Source: Spirochaetota bacterium (GTDB taxonomy: Bacteria; Spirochaetota; Brevinematia; Brevinematales; Brevinemataceae). From it: DNA of 64,000 bases. The stretch lies in contig JAGUQW010000012.1 of NCBI GenBank assembly GCA_030154445.1, forward strand, positions 30,593 to 94,592, written 5' to 3'. Below are positions 34,289-43,246 of this stretch, piece by piece (within the stretch, counting starts at the first letter, position 1; every line of letters begins with the position of its first letter). The translations under genes and the position numbers were made by a program. The notes below the pieces were generated by a model that saw only the letters and a list, made by a program, of their open reading frames with translations, ran no database searches and was not told where the DNA came from.

Positions 34289-36025
34289 TTATTCTTCTGT
34301 AGTATCATATTCATCATAAGTATTATCTTCTATTTGATCGTCAATATTTTCGTCATAAATATCATCTTCTATTTGATTATCAATATTTTCATCTTCAGGT
34401 ATTGTTTCTTTTGTTATATCACCTTGAGATATATTAGTATTAGTAATACTTGTTGAAGCTATAGGAACTATAGCATTTGTTTGAATAACAAGACCTGTTT
34501 GTTGTTGCATATAAGTATTAGCTAAGTGAGCTATAATATCATTATCTCCTTTTACATATGCTAAATCTAAAGCGGTCCTTCCTAAAGAATCGATTTGTCC
34601 TATATTAATTGAAAAATTATCAACTAAGTATTTAACGAGAGTACTATTATTGTTTAGTACAGCAATATGTAAAGGAGTTTGTTGTTGGAGATTCATATCA
34701 TCATCAGCTGTTGCACCTTTTTCACGTAGTTGAGAGAGAATGTCAACATAACCACTTTCAACAGCTAGAAAAAAAGGTGTTTTACCTTGATAATCTTTTA
34801 TATTATATTGTGCACCTGTATCTAATAAATCTCTAACAATATATTTATAACCTAATCGAGAAGCTTCGTGTAGGGGAGTTCTAGCCATATTATTTTTAGT
34901 ATTAGGATCTATTCCTAATTTTAATAAATAACGGACAACATCTTGATTTCCAAATAGTACTGCTTCAAATAACGGAGTCCAGCCACTTTTATTTTTTTGA
35001 TTAATATCAAATCCAGCATCTATTAAAGTTTTTAATATTTCAGGACTAGCTTTACCAGCAGCAGTATGTAAAGGTGAGCTTCCAAAATTATCAAGTAATT
35101 TATAATTAATAGAAGGTAGTTGTAAAAGATATTGTAAAGCTAGTTTGTTGTTATATAAAGCGGCCAAATGTAGAGGTGTTCGTCCTTTATTGTCTTTAAT
35201 ATTAGGATCTAAGCCGAATCTAATAAGATCCTCAACTTCTTTGTAATCAAGAGTGAATAGAGCTTTATGCCAAGGAGTATTTAAAATAGGACCAGATGTG
35301 ACAATTTTTTCTGAAAAACGTGTATAGGTATTGAAAATATTTGGAGGGTTTATACCTTTTAATTGCTGATTAGTTGTTATGTTATATGTTTTAAATACAA
35401 TAGGTTCTTTTTTTTGAGCATTAACTAATAATTGAAGCATTTGAGGAAAACCTTTTATATTAGCAATCCATAAAGCACTATGACCAAAATTATCATTTTT
35501 TCTTATTTGAGCCTTATATTTTACAAGAACATCTGCTACAAGTAAATTGTTTAATTGAGCAGCAATATGAAGCGCCGTTCTCCCTGCGTTATTAGTAGCA
35601 TTGATATCGATTTTTTGTTCAAGAAGATATTCTATAATTTCTCTGTTTGGTCGAGTTGCTGAGATATGTAAAAGAGTATTACCATCGCCACGAGTTTTGA
35701 ATAATACACTGGGGTCTTGAGATATAAAAGTCTTTAATTCTTTTAAATCACTTTTAAGAATGGCTAGACATAGCGTTGGAGAAATAGTTTCTATAGAAGG
35801 TATAGTAATATAAGATGTATTGGAAATAAAAACAGTATTTGTTGAGTAATTGGTAATTTGTACAATATTGGTGGATGTGAAATCTTCATAGTATTCATCA
35901 TCATCTATGGATTCATATTCGCCTGCTAACTCTTCAACTATACCATCTTCGTCATATGTAGTATCTTGCGTAAAGGAATGTTTTGGTGTAAAAATAAAGA
36001 AAAGTATAAATATAATTTTTAACAT
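34289..36025 (-). CDS. exported ankyrin-repeat protein
   Basis: A 578-residue protein from the ATG at 36025; an upstream ATG at 36106 adds an unlikely hydrophobic leader. It has a signal peptide (MLKIIFILFFIFTPKHSF), an acidic stretch, then about ten ankyrin repeats from residue ~95 to ~480, for instance 'DGNTLLHISATRPNREIIEY', 'AGRTALHIAAQLNNLLVADV' and 'KGRTPLHLAALYNNKLALQY'. The C-terminal ~60 residues are Ile/Asp/Glu repeats (DENIDDQIEDNTYDE). Ankyrin proteins bind other proteins, and exported ones may act at the surface or on host factors. No enzymatic domain is seen. Confidence 0.85.
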   Translation of the reverse strand: MLKIIFILFFIFTPKHSFTQDTTYDEDGIVEELAGEYESIDDDEYYEDFTSTNIVQITNYSTNTVFISNTSYITIPSIETISPTLCLAILKSDLKELKTFISQDPSVLFKTRGDGNTLLHISATRPNREIIEYLLEQKIDINATNNAGRTALHIAAQLNNLLVADVLVKYKAQIRKNDNFGHSALWIANIKGFPQMLQLLVNAQKKEPIVFKTYNITTNQQLKGINPPNIFNTYTRFSEKIVTSGPILNTPWHKALFTLDYKEVEDLIRFGLDPNIKDNKGRTPLHLAALYNNKLALQYLLQLPSINYKLLDNFGSSPLHTAAGKASPEILKTLIDAGFDINQKNKSGWTPLFEAVLFGNQDVVRYLLKLGIDPNTKNNMARTPLHEASRLGYKYIVRDLLDTGAQYNIKDYQGKTPFFLAVESGYVDILSQLREKGATADDDMNLQQQTPLHIAVLNNNSTLVKYLVDNFSINIGQIDSLGRTALDLAYVKGDNDIIAHLANTYMQQQTGLVIQTNAIVPIASTSITNTNISQGDITKETIPEDENIDNQIEDDIYDENIDDQIEDNTYDEYDTTEE

Positions 36026-36150
36026 AATATCCCCATTAAATATTGCGAATCTTATATTAAGTATATAATTTTTTATAAAAATAATCAAAAAAAAGACAAG
36101 AGACAAATTATAAGCCCTTATCTTTTTTTGATTGTTTCTATGTATTAAAT

Positions 36151-37437
36151 TTATTTACGCATATTTTTGAGTGCTGTAGCAAGAGTTACTTTTTTACTGG
36201 CAGTGAATTTTAATGTTTCCAGTAAATGGTGTATAGTTTTTTCACGAATAACTTCGTTTTTGATAGATGCTTTTTCTTCAGATGTAATATTCTTTTTAAA
36301 ATCATTTATAGGTATTTTTTTTACTTGAGCATATCTGTGAAAATGATATTCTAATTCATTTTCATCTAAAGATATATTTTCTTTTTGAGATATATTTTCT
36401 AACCAAATAATAAAAGATAGCCCTTCAATAGAATCAATAGGTAGTTTTGAGAATTTTTCTAGTATATTTTTATTTTTGGCTATATCAGTGAGAGAAATAT
36501 CTTCTGATATCACTTCTTTTTCAGCTACTTTAATAGTAAGATCTCGAAGATTATTTAACCATAAACTTTTTGGTAATTCAGCTTGAATTTGAGAACAAAT
36601 TATATTAGAAAGCACTTCTGTTTTTTGAGAATTATTGTATTGGGTAACTAAATTCTCAAATTGTTTTTGAGATTGTTCTGAATATTCTTTTTTAGTTTTA
36701 AAAGGAGATTTTTCAGCAATTTCTTCATCTGTAACATTTTTCCAATCTTTAGCTCTTAAAATATCAATAATTTTAACTTGAATTGGATCTGAAACTTTCC
36801 CTATAAACTCAAGTAAATAACCAGAAAGATCATCAAAAGCAATAGAAATAGTATCATTTGTTTTTTTATTAACAAGAAGTTCTAATTTACTAGTATCGAA
36901 AGAAGATTCTTTTTTATCGCCAATATAATCTTTGTTTAAAATTTCTACTTTTACAATATCAAACTCTTGAATCGTACCAGAAGTTGATTCTAAAAGTTGA
37001 ATTTGACGACACATAGTATCTTCTATAAATTTTTGATCCATCTCACAAGCTTCATAGTTGAATTCTAATGTTGAAAGATCAGGTTCTTTGGTGATTTTAG
37101 GATAAATTTCATATACAAAAGAGAAGAAAAATTCTTTATCTCTGGATAGTCCGTTCATTGGATTAAAACGAGGTTGACCATACAAAGGTGTTTTTTGATT
37201 TTCGATATATGTAAATGATTCTTGTGTAAGAATATCTGATACAATACTCAGTAATTCAGGTGGATTTGCTTTTGAAATCATATCTATAGGAACTTTTCCT
37301 TTTCGATAACCTGGAAGGATAAAGTTTTTTTGTAGAATAGAGATAGCTTTATCAAATGCCGTATTTGTTTCCTCTACAGAACAAGCTACAAACAACTGTC
37401 TGAGTGCGTCGGGATATGTTTTTAAATGAAAAGTCAT
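36151..37437 (-). CDS. tig: trigger factor (ribosome-bound chaperone)
   Basis: A 428-residue protein of usual length. The N-terminal ribosome-binding domain has 'ILPGYRKGKVPIDMI' (residues ~38-52), the variant of the GFRKGKVP signature, preceded by the family's beta-strand and helix. The middle (~145-245) is in the place of the FKBP-type prolyl isomerase and is divergent; the C-terminal helical arms follow. It is not next to clpP/clpX, unlike in many bacteria; those lie 20 kb away. Confidence 0.85.
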   Translation of the reverse strand: MTFHLKTYPDALRQLFVACSVEETNTAFDKAISILQKNFILPGYRKGKVPIDMISKANPPELLSIVSDILTQESFTYIENQKTPLYGQPRFNPMNGLSRDKEFFFSFVYEIYPKITKEPDLSTLEFNYEACEMDQKFIEDTMCRQIQLLESTSGTIQEFDIVKVEILNKDYIGDKKESSFDTSKLELLVNKKTNDTISIAFDDLSGYLLEFIGKVSDPIQVKIIDILRAKDWKNVTDEEIAEKSPFKTKKEYSEQSQKQFENLVTQYNNSQKTEVLSNIICSQIQAELPKSLWLNNLRDLTIKVAEKEVISEDISLTDIAKNKNILEKFSKLPIDSIEGLSFIIWLENISQKENISLDENELEYHFHRYAQVKKIPINDFKKNITSEEKASIKNEVIREKTIHHLLETLKFTASKKVTLATALKNMRK

Positions 37438-37458
37438 TAAATACTCCTTTAATATCTA

Positions 37459-38019
37459 TTATATATCTTCTGATAAGATTTTATTTTTTATGGTTTGATC
37501 TGAATCATAAGTTTTAAATTCTAATATAAATATAGTATTAGAATTTGAAGAGCTAATTTTTTCTAATCCTATATACAAAGATGGTGTGATTATTTTTTTA
37601 TTAGTAATAGATTGTATATAAGTATTTATTTGTATATCACTGTTAAGAGCTTGTATTTGCTTTGTTTCGGCTTCTTTATACTTAGTTTTTAATAAAACTT
37701 GTAAATAACGGTAAAATATAGTGTCGTTAGTAATATTTTGCCATATATAAGAAAGTTTAGAAAGTCGATTTTTTCTAAAATGAAAAATCAAATTTACTGG
37801 CTCATTAAACAGGATTCCTTGATAAACAAGTTGATTGGCATTTGTACGCAAAGGAAGTAAGGTATATTCTTTTTGTTTATATTCGTTATTTAGTACAAAA
37901 GATATTTTTTCTCCGAAGGTATAGCCTCGTACATCTATATCGTTGGTAGTTATTTTGGAATAAATAGTAGTAGAAAAAAGTGAAATAATCACTAGTAATG
38001 TATACTTAAAATAATTCAT
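37459..38019 (-). CDS. secreted protein of unknown function
   Basis: A 186-residue protein with a signal peptide (YFKYTLLVIISLFSTTIYS) followed by a beta-rich domain with 'DVRGYTFGEKISFVLNNEYK'-like start and 'QGILFNEPVNLIFHFRKNRL'. This pattern is seen in small periplasmic proteins of spirochaetes, but I cannot name a family. It precedes trigger factor by 21 bases and is probably co-transcribed with it. Confidence 0.55.
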   Translation of the reverse strand: MNYFKYTLLVIISLFSTTIYSKITTNDIDVRGYTFGEKISFVLNNEYKQKEYTLLPLRTNANQLVYQGILFNEPVNLIFHFRKNRLSKLSYIWQNITNDTIFYRYLQVLLKTKYKEAETKQIQALNSDIQINTYIQSITNKKIITPSLYIGLEKISSSNSNTIFILEFKTYDSDQTIKNKILSEDI

Positions 38020-38199
38020 AATAGATAGTATGAATTATTTTAATACGCTTTGTCAAGATATTTTTTTATTAAACAAATACAATATATTGATTTTCATATG
38101 AATATATTGTATAATTTTCTTTAATATATTATTATATCTATTATAGAATGTATTAAAATTATATAGTTTATATAAAACAATCTTATTGAAGGTGTGCAA

Positions 38200-40749
38200 A
38201 TGAATAGCTTATTTTCAGATTCTTTATTTTCTAATCAACAGAATAAAAAAGTTGATGTTGAACCTATAAGTGATAACAAAAATATAGAATTACCCGATGA
38301 GGGTTCTTTTACAGATTTATTGAATTCTGTAGATATGTCTGAAGATAACTTTTCACCAGAAGAAGAATCACCTTTTGATCAAGCTATGTCAGACCAAAAT
38401 TTTGTACCCTATAATAACAATCAGGATACAAGTTCTTATAAATTAGATCCTAATTTTTTAGATGGAATGAATCCTGAGCAAAAAGAAGCTGTCTTATACG
38501 ATGAGGGTTCTTTATTAGTGCTTGCTGGTGCTGGGTCAGGAAAAACAAGAGTAATAACTCATCGTTTTGCGCATCTTGTGCAAAAATATGATCTGAGAAT
38601 TTACAATATATTATGTGTTACTTTTACTAATAAAGCTGCTGGAGAAATGAAAGAAAGAATAGGGCATTTACTAGGTGTTAATACTAGAACAGCTTGGGTT
38701 CGTACTTTTCACTCTATGTGTGCGATGATACTCAGAGAACATGCTCAAAAAATAGGGTTTTCTCAAGATTTTACTATCTATGATTCTAGTGATACTAAAA
38801 ATACTATTAAAAAAATTATGGAACGTTTAAAAATAGATCCAAAAGAGCATCCTGACAAAATGATAGCTAGAGTTATTTCTTTAGCAAAAGAAGAATTAAT
38901 ATCTCCACAAGAATTAGAAAAATCATCTCATGGAGAATTTAATCATCTGTGTGCTGAAATATACAAAGAATATCAACAGACTCTGAAACAAAATCAGGCA
39001 ATGGATTTTGGAGATTTAATTACGAATACTATAATCTTATTAGAGCAATGTCCTGATGTTCGTGAACGCTATCAAAGACAATGGCGTTATATCATGGCAG
39101 ATGAGTTTCAAGATACCAATAAACCCCAATATTATTTATTGAGTTTACTTAGTAGGAATCGAGCTAATGTATGTGTAGTTGGTGATGATGATCAATCAAT
39201 TTATGCTTGGCGTGGTGCTAAAGTAGCAAATATTAGACAATTTCATGAGGAATTTAAAGCTCATATTGTAAGATTAGAGCGTAATTATCGTTCCTACGGT
39301 AATATTCTTTTAGCAGCCAATTCTATTGTGAAATCTATTAAGGGTCGTATGCCTAAAACTTTAAAAGCAGAAAGAGCCGATGGGGATAAGATTGTTTTTA
39401 ATTGCTTAGGTGATGATAGAATACAATCTGCTTATGTATATGAAGAAATACGAAAACAAGTTGAACAAGGCAAATCTTATAAAGACTTTGCTATACTTTA
39501 TAGGACAAATGCTCAATCTCGTGTATTGGAAGAAGTAATGACAAGACATAGTATTCCGCATAGAATATATGGAGGACAACGATTTTTTGATAGAGCTGAA
39601 ATCAAAGATATTTTATCTTATTTGAGAATTATGGTTAATCCTTATGATGTTGAAGCATTCGAACGAGCTGTAAATGTTCCCAAAAGAAAAGTTGGTACTG
39701 TAGGTAAACAAAAAATAAGATCTTATGTAGAAAATAATAATATTTCTTATCCTATAGCTTGTTTAAATGCAGAAACTATAGAAGGTCTCACAAAACACGC
39801 ATCTCAAAATCTTGTAGAATTAGGTAAAATAATTACTGAATTAAAAGACTCTATAGAAAAATTACCTCCAACACAAATTATCAAAATATTAGTAGAATCT
39901 ATTCGTTATTTTGAAGATTATTTGATACCAGAATATGGGACTCATGAAGCAGAAGATAGATTTGATAATATTCAAGAACTTGTTAATGCTGTTAAGGTTT
40001 TTGAACAAGCTAATCCACAAGCATCTATTGCAGATTTTTTAAGAGAAGCTAGTTTATTATCTTCTATTAATGAAGAAGATGTAGATGAAAATAATACAGT
40101 CACATTGATGACAATACATAGTTCTAAAGGATTAGAATTTCCTATTGTTTTTGTTATTGGATTAGCCGAAGGTGTATTACCATTAACTAGTGCAACTACA
40201 CAAGAAGCAGAAGATGAAGAAAAAAGATTGTTATATGTTGCTATTACTAGAGCTATGAATAAATTATATCTTACTTACGAAGAAAGATCTTTACGCTATG
40301 GAGAATTTGTTCATAATGAAAAATCACATTTTTTAGACTCTATTCCTACAGAAATTTTAAATGTTGTTACAGAGAAATCTAGCAGTAATAAAAAAGATAC
40401 GTACAAAAAAAGTAATGAATCTTATAAAAATCATTACACTCAAGCTAAATCAGGAACTTCTAATTATAGTAAATATACTTCAAAAACATCAACTGTGTCA
40501 TCAACTAATAGTAGAATCAAAACATCAACGGTACAGGATGTTTTGGGTGTCGATAGTACTAGTATTAAAACGGTAGCAATTACCTCTGTAAGTGAATTAA
40601 ATATTGGACAAGGAGTAATACACTCTGTATTTGGTAAAGGGATTGTTGAATATAGTTCTAGTGCTATGGTGAGGATTGCTTTTGATAGATTTGGAACCCA
40701 AGTATTAATGGGAAGTACTGTATTAAATTTAAAAAAGATAGAGGAATAA
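38200..40749 (+). CDS. pcrA: UvrD/PcrA-type DNA helicase
   Basis: An 849-residue superfamily 1 helicase from the ATG at 38200 (AAGG seven bases upstream; a GTG at 38194 is less likely). Domains: an unusual acidic N-terminal extension of ~85 residues; 'LAGAGSGKTRVI' (Walker A); 'FTNKAAGEMKERI'; 'MADEFQDTN' (Walker B); 'GDDDQSIYAWRGA'; 'LERNYRS'; 'TIHSSKGLEFP'; 'RRLLYVAITRAM'-type motif VI. The C-terminus is Ser/Thr/Lys-rich and ends in a Tudor-like fold 'GQGVIHSVFGKGIVE'. It acts in repair and in removal of RecA or stalled polymerase. Confidence 0.9.
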   Translation: MNSLFSDSLFSNQQNKKVDVEPISDNKNIELPDEGSFTDLLNSVDMSEDNFSPEEESPFDQAMSDQNFVPYNNNQDTSSYKLDPNFLDGMNPEQKEAVLYDEGSLLVLAGAGSGKTRVITHRFAHLVQKYDLRIYNILCVTFTNKAAGEMKERIGHLLGVNTRTAWVRTFHSMCAMILREHAQKIGFSQDFTIYDSSDTKNTIKKIMERLKIDPKEHPDKMIARVISLAKEELISPQELEKSSHGEFNHLCAEIYKEYQQTLKQNQAMDFGDLITNTIILLEQCPDVRERYQRQWRYIMADEFQDTNKPQYYLLSLLSRNRANVCVVGDDDQSIYAWRGAKVANIRQFHEEFKAHIVRLERNYRSYGNILLAANSIVKSIKGRMPKTLKAERADGDKIVFNCLGDDRIQSAYVYEEIRKQVEQGKSYKDFAILYRTNAQSRVLEEVMTRHSIPHRIYGGQRFFDRAEIKDILSYLRIMVNPYDVEAFERAVNVPKRKVGTVGKQKIRSYVENNNISYPIACLNAETIEGLTKHASQNLVELGKIITELKDSIEKLPPTQIIKILVESIRYFEDYLIPEYGTHEAEDRFDNIQELVNAVKVFEQANPQASIADFLREASLLSSINEEDVDENNTVTLMTIHSSKGLEFPIVFVIGLAEGVLPLTSATTQEAEDEEKRLLYVAITRAMNKLYLTYEERSLRYGEFVHNEKSHFLDSIPTEILNVVTEKSSSNKKDTYKKSNESYKNHYTQAKSGTSNYSKYTSKTSTVSSTNSRIKTSTVQDVLGVDSTSIKTVAITSVSELNIGQGVIHSVFGKGIVEYSSSAMVRIAFDRFGTQVLMGSTVLNLKKIEE

Positions 40750-40752
40750 ATA

Positions 40753-42021
40753 ATGCCTATTAAAAAATTTTTATTAGGATCAGCTTTTTACTCAATAGGT
40801 AATATGGTTGGTGCAGGTTTGAATATGATGTTTCAATTTATTTTGATAATATTTTTGACAACTAATGATTATGGGATTATACAACCGTTATTACAGTTTG
40901 TAGGATTATTAATACTTCCAATGTCTGCTTATCAATTTGCACTGACAAAACATTATGCTAATATGACAGCTGCAGAATTAGAGCAAGAGTCTTTATACAC
41001 AGCTTCTAATATTAATAAACTTTCTGTTATTTCCACAGTGATTTGGTTATTAATAATTCCTATATTTAAAAAAGTATTTCATATCAATGATACTTTAATT
41101 TTTGTATTATTATTCTTTTCTTTGTTAATGAATATGTTACAAATTCCATATGTTTGTCGTTTACAAGCAGAAAAAAAATTCTTTAAAGCTGGTCTTGCTC
41201 AAATTATTCAAGGTTGTACGAGAATATCATTTGGAGTAATTTGTGTATGGTTGTATCCTACTATTTGGGGTGCTATGTATGGAATACTAATTAGTAATGT
41301 TGCCTTTATTTTTGGTAATATTTTTGAATATAAAAAAGAAGTATTCAAATCTATAGATCGTAATTTTATTCCTAAAAATTTCTCTTTAAGGTTATTATTC
41401 GTATCACTAGGTTCTGTTGGATTATTTTCTTTATTAATTTATTCTGACACAGTATTAGTTAGAATACTACGCCCAGAAGATTCAGCACTTTTTTCTAGTG
41501 CAAATTTACTAGGAAAGGGGATGATTTTTTTAACAACAGGAATTTCTTTTGTAGTCTTACCTTTAATGGCTAGTTCTTTAAAAGAATCAAAGAAGTCTTT
41601 ATGGATAGGATTTGGTTGTTTACTCATTCTTGTTTTATCTTATGTAGTTTTTTTCTTTGTATCAGCCCCATTTTTAGCTCAGATACTATTCAAAAATGAA
41701 CCACAAATATTTACATATTTTCAAACATTTATGCCTTACTATAATCTTATGTTTATTCCTTATCCACTTATATATTATTTTCTAAATTATTACTTAGTAC
41801 AAGAAAATCCTTTTTACCCTTATTTATTAGTAATAGGTGTCGCAGGCTTATATAGTGGAATAGCTTATAAACATGAGACAATTTATGAAATTACAAATAT
41901 TATAGGTTTGGTTGGTTATACTTTATTAAGTATTGTTATTTTACACGCATTGATTTCAAAGGACAAAGGAATTATTCATAAAGAGCAGATCGATGAAAGT
42001 TCTATTGAAAATTTAATTTAA
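40753..42021 (+). CDS. polysaccharide/lipid flippase-like membrane protein
   Basis: A 422-residue protein with about twelve membrane helices, of the MATE/MVF/Wzx type. It starts 'FLLGSAFYSIGNMVGAGLNM', a normal opening for polysaccharide-synthesis flippases, and 'LLFSLLIYSDTVLVRILRPE'-like and 'LFSSANLLGKGMIFL' sequences are found mid-protein. It probably moves a lipid-linked sugar across the inner membrane. No glycosyltransferase genes are near. It follows pcrA by three bases. Confidence 0.75.
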   Translation: MPIKKFLLGSAFYSIGNMVGAGLNMMFQFILIIFLTTNDYGIIQPLLQFVGLLILPMSAYQFALTKHYANMTAAELEQESLYTASNINKLSVISTVIWLLIIPIFKKVFHINDTLIFVLLFFSLLMNMLQIPYVCRLQAEKKFFKAGLAQIIQGCTRISFGVICVWLYPTIWGAMYGILISNVAFIFGNIFEYKKEVFKSIDRNFIPKNFSLRLLFVSLGSVGLFSLLIYSDTVLVRILRPEDSALFSSANLLGKGMIFLTTGISFVVLPLMASSLKESKKSLWIGFGCLLILVLSYVVFFFVSAPFLAQILFKNEPQIFTYFQTFMPYYNLMFIPYPLIYYFLNYYLVQENPFYPYLLVIGVAGLYSGIAYKHETIYEITNIIGLVGYTLLSIVILHALISKDKGIIHKEQIDESSIENLI

Positions 42022-42023
42022 TA

Positions 42024-42302
42024 CTAAACTGATGTTAAAATAGAATCAATAACTTTATCAGCTTCTTCTTTTGAGTAAGTTTCTTCTATAATGGTAGAAG
42101 TGTACTCTAATAAATAATCAATAGATGCGGACTCAAAAAATATTTTTAAATCTTCTAATACCGAAGTGTACAGTGCTATTTGATGAAGATTTTTAAAAGA
42201 TTTTTTTAAAGTAGGCGATTTTATTTCACTATCAATTAAAATATCTACAATAACTTTACTATAAAAATTATTCCAAAGTTGTTTTCTCAAAATACATGAC
42301 AT
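42024..42302 (-). CDS. hypothetical helical protein
   Basis: A 92-residue all-helical protein (starts MSCILRKQLWN, contains LEYTSTIIEETYSKEEADKV). No family recognised. It converges on the flippase gene, with one base between the stops. Its ribosome site (AGAGGA) is inside the 3' arm of the hairpin that ends the patatin gene, so its translation may be affected by that structure. Confidence 0.5.
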   Translation of the reverse strand: MSCILRKQLWNNFYSKVIVDILIDSEIKSPTLKKSFKNLHQIALYTSVLEDLKIFFESASIDYLLEYTSTIIEETYSKEEADKVIDSILTSV

Positions 42303-42307
42303 AAAAA

Positions 42308-42356
42308 GTATCCTCTTAGTAAATTATATTATAAATCTACTAAGAGGATACTTTTT
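42308..42356 (-). terminator. hairpin that ends the patatin unit and holds the next gene's ribosome site
   Basis: On the minus strand AAAAGTATCCTCTTAGTA and TACTAAGAGGATACTTTT form an 18-pair stem with a loop containing TATAAT. The stem is followed by T and then ATG of the 92-residue ORF. It can both end transcription and hide AGAGGA. Confidence 0.8.
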
Positions 42357-42374
42357 CGTCAAATAAAAATACAA

Positions 42375-43244
42375 TTAAAATCCTATTTCTTGCATTTTAT
42401 GTTTTGTTTTAGTATAACCATCTAATACTAATTGATCTTTAATCTGTAATATGTTGGTTATACTTGGATAATAAGTTTCTTTAAATTCAATAGTAATATC
42501 AGGATTGTATTTTTCATATTCTAATAAAGTAATATAAGATTGCATCAAATAAAATGATCTTAAAATATTATCTGAAAAAGGTACAAATTTGTGTATGATA
42601 TTTTCTGAAAATGAGGAATTAAGATTGATTGCGTTATCAGAATTAATATTACTATAATCAATTAAATTAGAAGCGAGTGTTGGTCCACTAAATTTAGACT
42701 GTAACAATGCTAAAGGTACAGAACCCAGTACTCCACCGTCTACTAATAATTTAGATTCTTTATTATCTTCAGGAGTGAAAATACCAGGAATAGAGCAACT
42801 AGTTTTTATTGCTTTACCTAGATCTCCAGAATCAAAAATCACCTCTTTAAAATATCTCAAATCTACAGCCCTACAAGAAAAGGGTATTTTTAAATTTTCT
42901 ATGAGTGTAAAATTAGCTAATTGATTTATTTCTAAAATCATATGTTTTCCACTAAAAAGACCCTGTTTATTAAAAAATGTTGGTGATGCCATATTTAATA
43001 AATTTTTAAATTGAGATTGTTTATTTAAAATATCTAATATTTGAGAAGAATTATAACCAACAGCATATAAACCACCAATAAGTGATCCAATACTAATCCC
43101 TGCGATATAAGATATTTTGATATCAAGTTCTTCTAAAGCATGTAAGACTCCAATATGAAAAAATCCACGAACGGATCCACCTCCAAGAGCTAACCCAAGA
43201 CCATGTTTCTGTATTTTTTTTTTCAATAAGATGTTTTTTAACAT
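42375..43244 (-). CDS. patatin-like phospholipase
   Basis: A 289-residue serine lipase of the RssA/NTE type. The oxyanion loop is 'GGGSVRGFFHIG' (residues ~21-32), the nucleophile is in 'GISIGSLIGG' (G-x-S-x-G), and the catalytic aspartate is in 'LLVDGGVLGSVP'. All are present, so it is likely active on phospholipids. No signal peptide is seen. It starts two bases after the PBP1A stop. Confidence 0.85.
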   Translation of the reverse strand: MLKNILLKKKIQKHGLGLALGGGSVRGFFHIGVLHALEELDIKISYIAGISIGSLIGGLYAVGYNSSQILDILNKQSQFKNLLNMASPTFFNKQGLFSGKHMILEINQLANFTLIENLKIPFSCRAVDLRYFKEVIFDSGDLGKAIKTSCSIPGIFTPEDNKESKLLVDGGVLGSVPLALLQSKFSGPTLASNLIDYSNINSDNAINLNSSFSENIIHKFVPFSDNILRSFYLMQSYITLLEYEKYNPDITIEFKETYYPSITNILQIKDQLVLDGYTKTKHKMQEIGF

Positions 43245-43246
43245 AA

